Part shown: piece by piece, positions 45,967-54,369 of the stretch | Position numbering within the stretch: the stretch's first letter is position 1 | How the letters are laid out: each line of letters begins with the position of its first letter | Assembly: GCA_963801035.1 (NCBI GenBank) | Contig: CAWDDF010000002.1 | Location: 1 to 64,000 of the forward strand | Length of the DNA stretch: 64,000 nucleotides | Source of the DNA: JACCZX01 sp963801035 | GTDB lineage: Bacteria > Pseudomonadota > Gammaproteobacteria > Burkholderiales > Burkholderiaceae_F | Direction: 5' to 3' | Translations under genes and position numbers: made by a program | The notes under the pieces: generated by a model | What the model was told of the DNA's origin: nothing | Databases searched by the model: none | The model's input: the letters and a program-made list of their open reading frames with translations, nothing else

Positions 45967-48078
45967 ATGTTCGAGAAAGTGACGAAAAGTTTTTCGTACG
46001 GCGCGCACACGGTGACGCTGGAAACCGGCGAGATCGCAAGGCAAGCAGATGGCGCGGTGCTGTGCTCGGTTGGCGATACGGTCGTTCTGGCAACCGTTGT
46101 GGCGCGCAGGCAGGCGAAGCCCGGCCAGGATTTCTTTCCACTGACAGTTGACTACGTAGAGAAGACCTACGCAGCGGGCCGCATCCCGGGCGGCTTCTTC
46201 AAGCGCGAAGGCCGGCCGTCGGAAAAAGAAACGCTGACGTCGCGGCTGATCGACCGTCCGCTTCGTCCGCTGTTTCCCGATGGCTTCTATAACGAAGTAC
46301 AGGTCGTGATCCACGTCCTGTCCGTTGATGCGGAGATCGACCCCGATATTCCAGCGCTGATAGGCGCTTCAGCGGCCGTTTCGCTGGCCGGCATTCCGTT
46401 CAAGGGCCCGATCGGTGCGGCGCGCGTTGGCTACGTCGATGGTCAGTACGTGATCAACCCGACCGCGACCCAACTTACGACCTCGCAGATGAATCTGGTG
46501 GTCGCCGGCACCGAGCGCGCGGTATTGATGGTCGAGTCCGAAGCTGACCAGTTGCCCGAAGACGTGATGCTGGGTGGCGTGATGCACGGACACCAGCAGA
46601 TGCAGGCAGTAATCAACGCGATTCACGATCTCGTGCGCGATGCCGGCAAGCCGGCGTGGGAATGGCAGCCTGCGGAGAAGAACGAAGCACTGATGGCCTC
46701 GTTGGTGCAAACCGCCGGTGCGGCGCTGCGCGAGGCATATCAGATGCGCAGCAAGCAGGCACGTCAAAATCGCATCAAGGAGATTTATGCATCAACCTTG
46801 AGCGCCTTGGCACCCGAAGTGGACCCCAACGAAGCCAGCAACATCTTGTTCGATCTCGAAGCGAAGATCGTTCGTAGCCAGATTCTGGACGGCGAGCCTC
46901 GTATCGATGGGCGCGACACTCGCACTGTCCGGCCGATCTCGATTCGGCTTGGTGTTTTGCCGCGCACGCACGGCTCTGCGTTGTTTACCCGCGGTGAAAC
47001 GCAGGCGCTCGTCATTGCAACGCTCGGCACCAAGCAGGACGAACAGATCATTGATGCACTTCAAGGCGAATATCGCGAGCGCTTCATGCTTCACTACAAC
47101 ATGCCGCCGTTTGCGACTGGCGAAACGGGCAGAGTCGGCGCACCGAAGCGGCGCGAAGTCGGCCATGGTCGTCTGGCAAAGCGTGCACTGGTGGCATGCC
47201 TGCCGTCGTACGAAGATTTTCAGTACTCGCTTCGCGTCGTGTCGGAGATCACCGAATCGAACGGTTCGTCGTCAATGGCATCGGTGTGCGGCGGATGTCT
47301 TGCCTTGATGGACGCCGGCGTGCCGATGAAGGCGCATGTGGCCGGTGTCGCGATGGGGCTGATCAAGGAAGGCAACAAGTTCGCGGTGCTGACCGACATC
47401 CTCGGTGACGAAGATCACCTTGGTGACATGGATTTCAAGGTGGCGGGTACCGCCACCGGCATCACGGCTCTGCAGATGGACATCAAGATCGAGGGCATCA
47501 CACGCGAGATCATGCAGGTGGCGCTGGCGCAGGCGAAGGAAGCGCGCATGCACATCCTGCAGAAGATGCAGGACGCGATCGGTGCTTCGCGCGGTGAATT
47601 GTCGGCATTCGCGCCGCGCATGATCAAGATGAAGATCAACCCCGAAAAGATTCGGGACGTGATCGGCAAAGGCGGCGCGGTGATTCGCGCGCTGACCGAA
47701 GAAACCGGCACGCAGATCGACATCGAGGACGATGGCACCATCATCATCGCCAGCGTCGATCAGGACAAAGGTCGCGAAGCGCAGCGTCGCATCGCGGAGC
47801 TGACGGCGGAAGTCGAGCTCGGCAAGGTTTACGACGGCACCGTGCTGCGGCTGCTGGACTTCGGCGCAATCGTGCAGATACTGCCCGGCAAGGATGGTCT
47901 GTTGCACATCTCGCAGATTGCCAACGAGCGCGTCAACGCCGTGGCTGATTATCTGAAAGAGGGTCAGGCGGTCAAGGTCAAGGTCATCGAAGCCGATGAA
48001 AAAGGACGCGTTCGGCTTTCGATGAAGGCAGTTGGCGGCGAGGGGGTCGCTGCGTCTCAGCAACCGCTGCAACAGTAG
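45967..48078 (+). CDS. pnp: Polyribonucleotide nucleotidyltransferase
   Basis: A 703-residue 3'-5' phosphorolytic exoribonuclease, core of the RNA degradosome. Two RNase PH domains are seen (from FEKVTKSFSYGAHTVTLETG; the second from DGRDTRTVRPISIRLGVLPR with TRGETQALVIATLG). Then a KH domain (IRDVIGKGGAVIRALTEETG) and an S1 domain (GKVYDGTVLRLLDFGAIVQI, LPGKDGLLHISQIA). The catalytic-site region DILGDEDHLGDMDFKVAGT is intact. I chose ATG 45967, six bases after AAAGGA; ATG 45961 is too close to it. The frame is open to 45622 through the repeat element, but that extension is not PNPase. Confidence 0.97.
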   Translation: MFEKVTKSFSYGAHTVTLETGEIARQADGAVLCSVGDTVVLATVVARRQAKPGQDFFPLTVDYVEKTYAAGRIPGGFFKREGRPSEKETLTSRLIDRPLRPLFPDGFYNEVQVVIHVLSVDAEIDPDIPALIGASAAVSLAGIPFKGPIGAARVGYVDGQYVINPTATQLTTSQMNLVVAGTERAVLMVESEADQLPEDVMLGGVMHGHQQMQAVINAIHDLVRDAGKPAWEWQPAEKNEALMASLVQTAGAALREAYQMRSKQARQNRIKEIYASTLSALAPEVDPNEASNILFDLEAKIVRSQILDGEPRIDGRDTRTVRPISIRLGVLPRTHGSALFTRGETQALVIATLGTKQDEQIIDALQGEYRERFMLHYNMPPFATGETGRVGAPKRREVGHGRLAKRALVACLPSYEDFQYSLRVVSEITESNGSSSMASVCGGCLALMDAGVPMKAHVAGVAMGLIKEGNKFAVLTDILGDEDHLGDMDFKVAGTATGITALQMDIKIEGITREIMQVALAQAKEARMHILQKMQDAIGASRGELSAFAPRMIKMKINPEKIRDVIGKGGAVIRALTEETGTQIDIEDDGTIIIASVDQDKGREAQRRIAELTAEVELGKVYDGTVLRLLDFGAIVQILPGKDGLLHISQIANERVNAVADYLKEGQAVKVKVIEADEKGRVRLSMKAVGGEGVAASQQPLQQ

Positions 48079-48124
48079 TCTGTCTAACGAACCCCAAGGC
48101 GCTGTCGTCGCGCCTTGGTTTTCT

Positions 48125-50238
48125 ATGAACCGATTCGCATCCCGCGTACTTGTACTGCTTGCCGCTGCTGCGTGGACTCCTGTGTTGCCGGCGCAGACTT
48201 CAATGCCCACCGACGTTGCCGATCCGTATCTTTGGCTCGAAGAAGTCGACGGCGCGCGCGCCCTCGACTTCGTGCGCCTCGCGAATATGCGTACGCTGTC
48301 CGAGCTGCAAGAGCGGCCGGAGTTTTCGCAGATTCGCGATCAAGTGCGGGAAGTGCTGGACTCGCGCGAGCGAATTGCCCAAGTTGCCGTACACGGCGAC
48401 TACCTTTACAACTTCTGGCAAGACCGCGCGAATCCGCGTGGACTATGGCGCCGCACGACGTGGGCCGAATATCGAAAGGCGCAGCCGACATGGCAAACGG
48501 TGCTCGATGTCGACGCTCTCGCTCGCGACGAGAACGAAAACTGGGTTTGGAAGAATGCGCAGTGCTTGCCGCCGCGGGCTGATCAGTGCCTGATTAGCCT
48601 GTCGCGTGGGGGCGGGGATGCGATCGTCGTGCGCGAGTTCGATCTTGCCAAGCGGCAATTCGTCGCTGACGGATTCGTGCTGCCGGAAGCCAAGTCTGAA
48701 GTTGAATGGCGCGACCGCGACACGATTTATGTTGGCACCGATTTCGGGCCAGGCAGTCTGACCGACAGTGGCTATCCGCGCATCGTCAAGCGATGGAGCC
48801 GGGGCACGCTGCTCGCACAAGCCGTGACTGTCTTCGAAGGGCAACGTACCGACGTGGGCGTCAGTCCGTGGGTCGATCATGACTTTCGCGATGGCTCGAT
48901 GCGCATCAGCGAGGGCATTCGTCGCTCGATCGCGTTCTTCAACGGTCAGACGTTTGTGCTGCGTGACGGAGTTCTGGTGCGGCTTGCCGTTCCGGATGAC
49001 GCGGTCGCGCAGATCGTCGGACAGTGGCTTGTCGTAAGACTGCGCTCGCCGTGGAGTATCGGAGCCCGCTCGTATTCTGCCGGCTCGCTGATCGTGACCA
49101 ATGCTCGTGAGTTCTCGCAGGGCAAGGAGGCGTTTGATGTGCTTTTTGAGCCGACCGCGCGCACTGCGCTGAATAACTGGTCGGCGACTCGAGACACGAT
49201 CGTGCTTGACGTACTCGACAATGTTCGAAGCAGCATTTGGATCATGCAGCCGGCAGCCGGCGGCTGGCGTCGCCAGGAAATTGCGCTGCCATCGCTGGGA
49301 GCAGCCAACGCACGGCCGGTGGATCGCTACACGTCCGATAAGGTCTTTGTCACCTATCAGGATTTCCTGACGCCGCCGACACTTTTCATCGGCGCTGCCG
49401 GCGAGCCCGTCGAAAAGCTCAAATCGATGCCTGCGTTCTTCGATGCTGCGCGAATGACCGTGCAGCAGCTCGAAGCGAAATCGACGGACGGGACTCGCGT
49501 GCCTTACTTCGTCATCGGCGCACGCGGCGTAAAGGATGCCCCTACGATGTTGTACGGCTACGGCGGTTTTGAAGTGCCGATGGAACCGTTTTACAGCGGC
49601 GCGCTTGGGCGCGCGTGGTTGGCGCGGGGCGGCGTGCTCGTGATAGCGAACATTCGGGGCGGCGGAGAGTTCGGGCCGGCGTGGCATCAGGCGGCGTTGA
49701 AGGAGAAGCGCCAGAACGCGTTCGACGACTTCATTTCGATTGCAGAGGACCTGGCGCGGCGAGGCATCGCGCAGGCCAAGCATGTTGGCATTCGCGGCGG
49801 CAGCAATGGCGGGTTGCTGGTGGGTGCTGCGTTGACACAGCGTCCCGGAACTGTTCGGTGCGGCAGTGGCGCAAGTTCCGCTACTCGACATGAAGCGCTA
49901 CAGCAAATTGTTGGCGGGCGCGAGCTGGATGGCCGAGTATGGCGATCCGGACGTACCCGACCAATGGACGTACATCGCCAAGTATTCCCCATACCAGAAC
50001 GTGCGCAGAGGCGTGCGTTATCCGCCCGACGCTGTTTGTAACGTCGACGCGCGACGATCGCGTTCACCCCGCGCATGCACGCAAGATGTTTGCGCGCATG
50101 CGGGAGCAGGGGCACGATGCCTGGTACTACGAAAACATCGAAGGTGGCCACGGGGCGGCATCGAATAACGAACAGCGCGCGCGGATGGCTGCAATCGAAT
50201 ATACGTTTCTGTGGAAGCATCTCGGAGGCCCGCAGTGA
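48125..50238 (+). CDS. Secreted prolyl oligopeptidase family serine peptidase (S9A; two frameshifts)
   Basis: About 700 residues. The signal peptide MNRFASRVLVLLAAAAWTPV ends LPAQ. The beta-propeller domain begins DPYLWLEEVDGARALDFVRL, the hallmark of S9A. In the catalytic domain, LYGYGGFEVPMEPFYS, NIRGGGEFGPAWHQAALKEK and the nucleophile motif GIRGGSNGGLLVG (Ser560) are seen. After indels near 49853 and 50022, both in CCC runs, MKRYSKLLAGASWMAEYGDP, TSTRDDRVHPAHA (Asp) and YENIEGGHGAASNNEQRARM (His) complete the triad. It cleaves peptides after proline in this family, here in the periplasm. As the sequence stands the triad is broken; extra C bases suggest sequence errors. Confidence 0.86.
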
Positions 50239-51252
50239 AAGAACGCTCGATGCGAGCGGTCGAGATTTCGCAGCCCGGCGGGCCGGAAGTCTTGCGGCTG
50301 ACCGAGCGACCGGTGCCGCAGACGGCTGACGGCGAAGTTCTGATCCGAGTGCAGGCAGCGGGTGTGAATCGCCCGGATGTTCTGCAACGCAAAGGCGCCT
50401 ATGCACCACCTGCAGGTGCATCCGACTTGCCTGGACTTGAGGTCTCCGGAACGATTGAAGGCGGTGATGTAGGCGACTCCGGTTTCAAGATTGGCGACGA
50501 GGTGTGCGCGCTCGTTGCTGGCGGCGGTTACGCAGAGTTCTGTGCCGCACCCGTCGCGCAATGTCTGCCGAAGCCGCGCACGCTGTCGTTTGCCGAAGCA
50601 GCGGGGCTGCCGGAGACGTACTTCACCGTGTGGAGCAACGTGTTCGACCGCGCGCGATTGGCTCCCGGCGAGTCGTTGTTGGTGCAGGGCGGCTCAAGCG
50701 GCATTGGGGTGGCGGCGATTCAGCTGGCCGCGGCACTCGGCAATACGGTGTATGCGACGGCGGGCAGCGACGAGAAATGCGAAGCGTGCGTCAGCCTCGG
50801 TGCGAAGCGCGCTATCAACTATCGCACCGAAGATTTCGTAGAGGTATTGAAGAAGGAAACCGCGGGCCGGGGGGTTGACGTGATCCTCGACATGGTTGCC
50901 GGGCGACTACCTGCCGCGCGAAGTGCAATCGCTGGCCGATGACGGACGATTGGTCTTTATCGCTCTGCTCGGCGGTTCCAAAGGGCAGCTCGATCTGAAC
51001 GCCGTCCTGCGCCGCCGGCTGACGATCACCGGGTCGACATTGAGGCCACGCTCCGTTGAGTTCAAGGCTGCGATTGCGAAGCGGCTGCGCGAAGTTGTCT
51101 GGCCGTTGATCGAATCGGGGCGCATCAAGCCGGTGTTGTTTCGCACGTTTCCGCTGGCCGAGGCATCGGAAGCACATCGGTTGATGGAATCGAGCCAGCA
51201 CGTCGGGAAGATTGTGCTGATAGTCGGCGCAGAGGCGGAGCGCACCAAGTGA
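50235..51252 (+). CDS. NAD(P)H quinone oxidoreductase, zinc-independent MDR family (one frameshift)
   Basis: About 338 residues, medium-chain dehydrogenase fold, PIG3/QOR-like. The catalytic-domain start is MRAVEISQPGGPEVLRLTER with AAGVNRPDVLQRKGAYAPPA. The NADPH-binding motif is VQGGSSGIGVAAIQLAAALG (GGxxGVG type). An extra G near 50900 (GTTGCCGGGCGAC) shifts the frame; then DYLPREVQSLADDGRLVFIA, GSTLRPRSVEFKAAIAKRLR and LAEASEAHRLMESSQHVGKI follow. GTG 50235 overlaps the previous stop and has GGAGG six bases before it; ATG 50250 is an alternative. The end overlaps the tpiA start. Likely substrates are quinones or enones. Confidence 0.88.
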
Positions 51253-51986
51253 AGCGGTCTCGCTCGCTGGTGGCTGCCAACTGGAAGATGAATGGCTCGC
51301 GTACTGTCAACGAGGCTTGGTTAAAGCAGTTCAATGCGCATAAGAACACGCTCGCGTGCGATGTGGTCGTCTGCGCGCCGCACGTCTATTTGCATCAGCT
51401 TAGAAATGCTTTGAGTGCAGACGAGATCGGAGCGCAGGACGTATCGCAGCACCAGCCCGGCGCGTACACCGGTGACACTGCTGCTGAAATGTTGAAGGAC
51501 ACCGGTTGCGGCTGGGTCATCGTCGGCCACTCGGAGCGGCGCCAGGGGCATGGCGAAACCGATGGAACTGTCGCAGCCAAAGCGGAGCGGGCCTTGCAGG
51601 CTGGCCTGCGGCCCATCGTATGTATCGGCGAGACACTGCAGCAGCGCGAGGCGGAGCAGACGCATGCAGTGCTGAGCTCGCAATTGTCGGCCGTTCTCGA
51701 TCGCATTGGTGTGCAGGGGTTGGCGAGGGGAGCGCTTGCGTATGAGCCGGTATGGGCGATCGGCACCGGCCGCACCGCAACGCCGGAACAGGCGCAGGAA
51801 GTGCACGCTGCGTTGCGCGCGCAAATCGGACAGGCGGATCGCGTGAGGATTTTGTATGGCGGAAGCGTGAAACCGGGTAACGCCGCCGAACTCTTCGCGC
51901 AGCCGGATATCGACGGTGGGTTGATCGGCGGCGCGTCGCTGGTCGCAGCGGATTTCGTTGCGATTTGTGCGGCCGTGCCCAAGTAA
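51249..51986 (+). CDS. tpiA: Triosephosphate isomerase
   Basis: A 245-residue TIM-barrel enzyme interconverting dihydroxyacetone phosphate and glyceraldehyde-3-phosphate. All catalytic elements are present: the N-terminal Lys in LVAANWKMNGSRTV, His in GWVIVGHSERRQ, and Glu in LAYEPVWAIGTGRTATPEQA. The phosphate-binding C-terminus is RILYGGSVKPGNAAELFAQP and GGLIGGASLVA. It starts with GTG 51249, overlapping the previous stop by four bases. It is followed by secG, the conserved tpiA-secG-tRNA-Leu-nuo order. Intact. Confidence 0.97.
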   Translation: MKRSRSLVAANWKMNGSRTVNEAWLKQFNAHKNTLACDVVVCAPHVYLHQLRNALSADEIGAQDVSQHQPGAYTGDTAAEMLKDTGCGWVIVGHSERRQGHGETDGTVAAKAERALQAGLRPIVCIGETLQQREAEQTHAVLSSQLSAVLDRIGVQGLARGALAYEPVWAIGTGRTATPEQAQEVHAALRAQIGQADRVRILYGGSVKPGNAAELFAQPDIDGGLIGGASLVAADFVAICAAVPK

Positions 51987-52037
51987 CATCGGACAATTGA
52001 CAAGGGTATTGAAGAAGTACCCGAAGAAGGAAGCGGA

Positions 52038-52466
52038 ATGGCTTGGTTAACTACATTACTGATAGTTGTGCAGGTGATTGCGGCGATTGCCGTCATCGTG
52101 CTTGTCTTGCTTCAGCACGGTAAAGGCGCGGACATGGGGGCGGCCTTCGGCGGCGGTGCTTCGGGCAGCCTGTTCGGCGCAACCGGTTCGGCGAACTTTC
52201 TGTCGCGCAGCACCGGCGTCGTTGCAACAGTCTTCTTTCTGGCGACGCTCGGCCTGGCGTATACAAGCACCGAAATCAAGCGCCCCGCGTCTGATACGGG
52301 CGGCGTGATGGGAACGGTGCCCGAGACGACGCCAGCACCGAAAGATATCCCGACTCCGAGCAGCCAAGCGCCGCAGGGTGCGCCCGCGGCCGCCGTTCCT
52401 GCGGTGCCTGCTCCGACGCCTACTCCATCTGAGACCCCGGCAAAGCCGAGCGACGTTCCCAAGTAG
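52038..52466 (+). CDS. secG: Protein-export membrane protein SecG
   Basis: A 142-residue subunit of the SecYEG translocon in the inner membrane. It has two membrane helices: WLTTLLIVVQVIAAIAVIVL with VLLQHGKGADMGAAFGGGAS, and STGVVATVFFLATLGLAYTS. The linking loop GSLFGATGSANFLSR is the best-conserved SecG signature. The Ala/Pro/Thr-rich C-terminal tail (about 50 residues) is longer than in E. coli SecG (110 residues) but normal for betaproteobacteria. ATG 52038 follows AAGGAAG. Confidence 0.95.
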   Translation: MAWLTTLLIVVQVIAAIAVIVLVLLQHGKGADMGAAFGGGASGSLFGATGSANFLSRSTGVVATVFFLATLGLAYTSTEIKRPASDTGGVMGTVPETTPAPKDIPTPSSQAPQGAPAAAVPAVPAPTPTPSETPAKPSDVPK

Positions 52467-52518
52467 TCTGGCGAAGCACCGCGCGAACTCGGCGCGCGAA
52501 AGTAACTGCCGACTTCAG

Positions 52519-52524
52519 TAGAAT
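52519..52524 (+). promoter_or_regulatory. -10 element before tRNA-Leu/nuo
   Basis: TAGAAT lies about 18 bases before the tRNA 5' end. No good -35 box is seen 17 bases further upstream. It may start the tRNA-Leu and part of the nuo message. Confidence 0.3.
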
Positions 52525-52541
52525 CTCACCGGATTTCCACT

Positions 52542-52626
52542 GCCCACGTGGTGGAATTGGTAGACACACCATCTTGAGGGGGTGGCGGCGAAAGCCGTGG
52601 GAGTTCGAGTCTCCCCGTGGGCACCA
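52542..52626 (+). tRNA. tRNA-Leu (GAG)
   Basis: 85 bases from GCCCACG to CGTGGGC, discriminator A and an encoded CCA. The anticodon stem CCATC/GGTGG encloses loop TTGAGGG, anticodon GAG. A class II variable arm (GGCGGCGAAAGCC region) and T-loop GTTCGAGTC fit tRNA-Leu. It lies between secG and nuoA, as is usual in betaproteobacteria. Confidence 0.96.
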
Positions 52627-52643
52627 CCTAAGCAAGCCGCACA

Positions 52644-53009
52644 GTGACTCTCGACAACTACCTTCCCATCTTGCTGTTCATCCTGGTCGGGCTTGCGATA
52701 GGGGCGGCACCACTGTTGCTCGGAGCAGTACTCGGTCCGCGCAAGCCTGATCCCGAAAAGGTGTCTCCGTACGAATGCGGATTCGAGGCGTTCGAAGACG
52801 CTCGTATGAAATTCGACGTTCGGTATTACCTGGTTGCGATCCTTTTCATCATCTTCGATCTCGAAATCGCTTTTCTCTTTCCGTGGGGAGTGGTGCTTGG
52901 AGAACTTGGAGTGTGGAGCGCGGGCTTCTGGGCGATGATGTTGTTTCTTGCGATTCTCACCGTTGGCTTCATCTACGAGTGGAAAAAGGGCGCGCTGGAC
53001 TGGGAATAG
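52644..53009 (+). CDS. nuoA: NADH-quinone oxidoreductase subunit A
   Basis: A 121-residue membrane subunit of complex I near the quinone site. Three helices: NYLPILLFILVGLAIGAAPL, FDVRYYLVAILFIIFDLEIA and FWAMMLFLAILTVGFIYEWK. The loop RKPDPEKVSPYECGFEAFED, with its conserved Cys, and the FDLE acidic motif are typical. It starts with GTG 52644, 17 bases after the tRNA-Leu, so it is probably read from the same transcript or a promoter within the tRNA region. First gene of the nuo operon. Confidence 0.97.
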   Translation: MTLDNYLPILLFILVGLAIGAAPLLLGAVLGPRKPDPEKVSPYECGFEAFEDARMKFDVRYYLVAILFIIFDLEIAFLFPWGVVLGELGVWSAGFWAMMLFLAILTVGFIYEWKKGALDWE

Positions 53010-53012
53010 GCA

Positions 53013-53489
53013 ATGGCTCTTGAAGGTCACCTCAACGAAGGCTTCGTCACGACCAGTGTCGACAAGGTGCTGAACTGGTCGAAGACGGGCTCACTTTGGC
53101 CGATGACGTTCGGCCTTGCGTGTTGCGCAGTCGAGATGATGCACGCCGGTGCCGCGCGGTACGACCTGGATCGCTTCGGTATTTTCTTTCGCCCGAGCCC
53201 GCGCCAGTCTGATCTGATGATCGTTGCCGGCACGCTGTGCAACAAGATGGCGCCAGCATTGCGCAAGGTATATGACCAGATGGCGGAGCCGCGCTGGGTG
53301 ATCAGCATGGGGTCGTGCGCCAACGGTGGCGGCTACTACCACTACAGCTACTCGGTGGTCCGCGGCTGCGACAGGATTGTGCCGGTCGATGTCTACGTGC
53401 CCGGATGCCCGCCAACTGCGGAAGCGTTGATCTACGGAATTATCCAGTTGCAAAACAAGATACGCCGCACCAACACAATCGCCCGCTGA
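53013..53489 (+). CDS. nuoB: NADH-quinone oxidoreductase subunit B
   Basis: A 158-residue peripheral-arm subunit carrying cluster N2, which passes electrons to quinone. Its four cluster Cys are in MTFGLACCAVEMMHAGAARY (paired Cys), WVISMGSCANGGGYYHYSYS and DVYVPGCPPTAEALIYGI. RFGIFFRPSPRQSDLMIVAG is conserved quinone-cavity sequence. ATG 53013 lies three bases after the nuoA stop. It is followed by 132 bases without a gene that hold a palindromic element. Intact. Confidence 0.98.
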   Translation: MALEGHLNEGFVTTSVDKVLNWSKTGSLWPMTFGLACCAVEMMHAGAARYDLDRFGIFFRPSPRQSDLMIVAGTLCNKMAPALRKVYDQMAEPRWVISMGSCANGGGYYHYSYSVVRGCDRIVPVDVYVPGCPPTAEALIYGIIQLQNKIRRTNTIAR

Positions 53490-53514
53490 CAGCCCGATGC
53501 AAAACTACTGCGCG

Positions 53515-53582
53515 CCCCGATCTTGCGCCTGCGGTGCTCAACGTACCTCCGTACGCCTCCGCTCCTCGACGCAACCTCGGGG
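53515..53582. repeat. Inverted-repeat element between nuoB and nuoC
   Basis: CCCCGATCTTGCG (53515-53527) pairs with CGCAACCTCGGGG (53570-53582) with two mismatches. A second palindrome, CGTACctccGTACG, sits in the middle (53541-53554). The element fills most of the 132-base nuoB-nuoC gap, where most genomes have only a few bases. Confidence 0.6.
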
Positions 53583-53621
53583 CTGCTCGCTACGTTTTTT
53601 ATCGGACTGTTCTTACCTCGT

Positions 53622-54221
53622 ATGAACCGTCTCGACGAGCTGTCCGAACATTTGAAATCGGCGCTGGGCGACCGGCTGCAGACGCTCGTCATCGCGCTGG
53701 ACGAAGTAACGATTGTCATCAAGGCGCCGGATCACTTGTCGGTTGCTCGCACCTTGCGCGACGACCCCATGCTTGCGTTCGAGCAATTGATCGATCTGTG
53801 CGGTGTCGACTACTTCTCGTACGGCGAGGGTGCGTGGGATGGCGCGCGTTACGCAGTGGTCATGCACCTGCTGTCACTCAAGCACAACTGGCGCGTGCGC
53901 GTGCGCTCGTTCTGTGCCGATGACGACTTGCCGCTCGTGGAATCGGTGACAGGCGTCTGGGCGGCAGCCAACTGGTTCGAGCGCGAAGCGTTCGATCTGT
54001 ACGGAATTGTGTTCGAAGGCCACCCCGACCTGCGCCGACTGCTGACGGACTATGGCTTCGTCGGGCATCCGTTTCGCAAGGACTTTCCGATCTCGGGTTA
54101 CGTGGAGATGCGCTACGACCCCGAGCAAAAGAGAGTCATCTATCAGCCGGTAACCATCGAGCCGCGCGAAATCGTCCCGCGGGTGATCCGCGAAGAGAAC
54201 TACGGCCAAGGGCGTAAGTAA
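53622..54221 (+). CDS. nuoC: NADH-quinone oxidoreductase subunit C
   Basis: A 199-residue peripheral-arm subunit (30-kDa type), not fused to NuoD. The conserved core is FEQLIDLCGVDYFSYGEGAW, VMHLLSLKHNWRVRVRSFCA, VWAAANWFEREAFDLYGIVF and the signature HPDLRRLLTDYGFVGHPFRK DFP. I chose ATG 53622 (MNRLDELSEHLKSALGD); the frame extends upstream only through the repeat element. Its TAA stop overlaps the ATG of a duplicated nuoD start (TAATG). Confidence 0.96.
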   Translation: MNRLDELSEHLKSALGDRLQTLVIALDEVTIVIKAPDHLSVARTLRDDPMLAFEQLIDLCGVDYFSYGEGAWDGARYAVVMHLLSLKHNWRVRVRSFCADDDLPLVESVTGVWAAANWFEREAFDLYGIVFEGHPDLRRLLTDYGFVGHPFRKDFPISGYVEMRYDPEQKRVIYQPVTIEPREIVPRVIREENYGQGRK

Positions 54222-54367
54222 TGGCCGAGATCAAGAACTACACGCTCAATTTTGTCTCCGGCCGCCACGCTTCGCGTGGCTTAACTTGCTTGCGCAAGTT
54301 AGCCTACGACGAAATTGAGCTGCGAATCTGCAGCGCGTGCTCGGTCGGCTTCGGTGGGCGTGACTAG
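54221..54367 (+). CDS. 48-codon ORF made of a duplicated nuoD start plus a hairpin-rich insert
   Basis: ATG 54221 overlaps the nuoC stop, exactly where nuoD is expected to start. Its first 11 codons (MAEIKNYTLNF) are those of nuoD with two silent changes (GCC GAG versus GCA GAA). Instead of nuoD, the frame then runs through two hairpins (GCCACGC/GCGTGGC; AACTTGC/GCAAGTT) and stops with TAG at 54365, two bases before the real nuoD ATG. The product would be a short peptide of no known fold. It may simply keep translation coupled from nuoC to nuoD. Confidence 0.6.
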   Translation: MAEIKNYTLNFVSGRHASRGLTCLRKLAYDEIELRICSACSVGFGGRD

Positions 54368-54369
54368 TC
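54254..54369. repeat. Hairpin-rich insertion at the nuoC/nuoD junction
   Basis: About 116 bases between the two copies of the nuoD 5' end. It includes GCCACGC-TTC-GCGTGGC and AACTTGC-TT-GCGCAAGTT, flanked by the imperfect pair CTCAATTTTGTC/GACGAAATTGAG. Together with the 33-base direct duplication it looks like the trace of an insertion with target duplication or of a slippage event. Confidence 0.6.

Noticed and set aside
47272..48210. 312-residue open frame on the minus strand
   Set aside because: Antisense to the KH/S1 half of pnp.
48443..49891. 482-residue open frame on the minus strand
   Set aside because: Antisense to the prolyl oligopeptidase; composition is Arg/His-rich without motifs.
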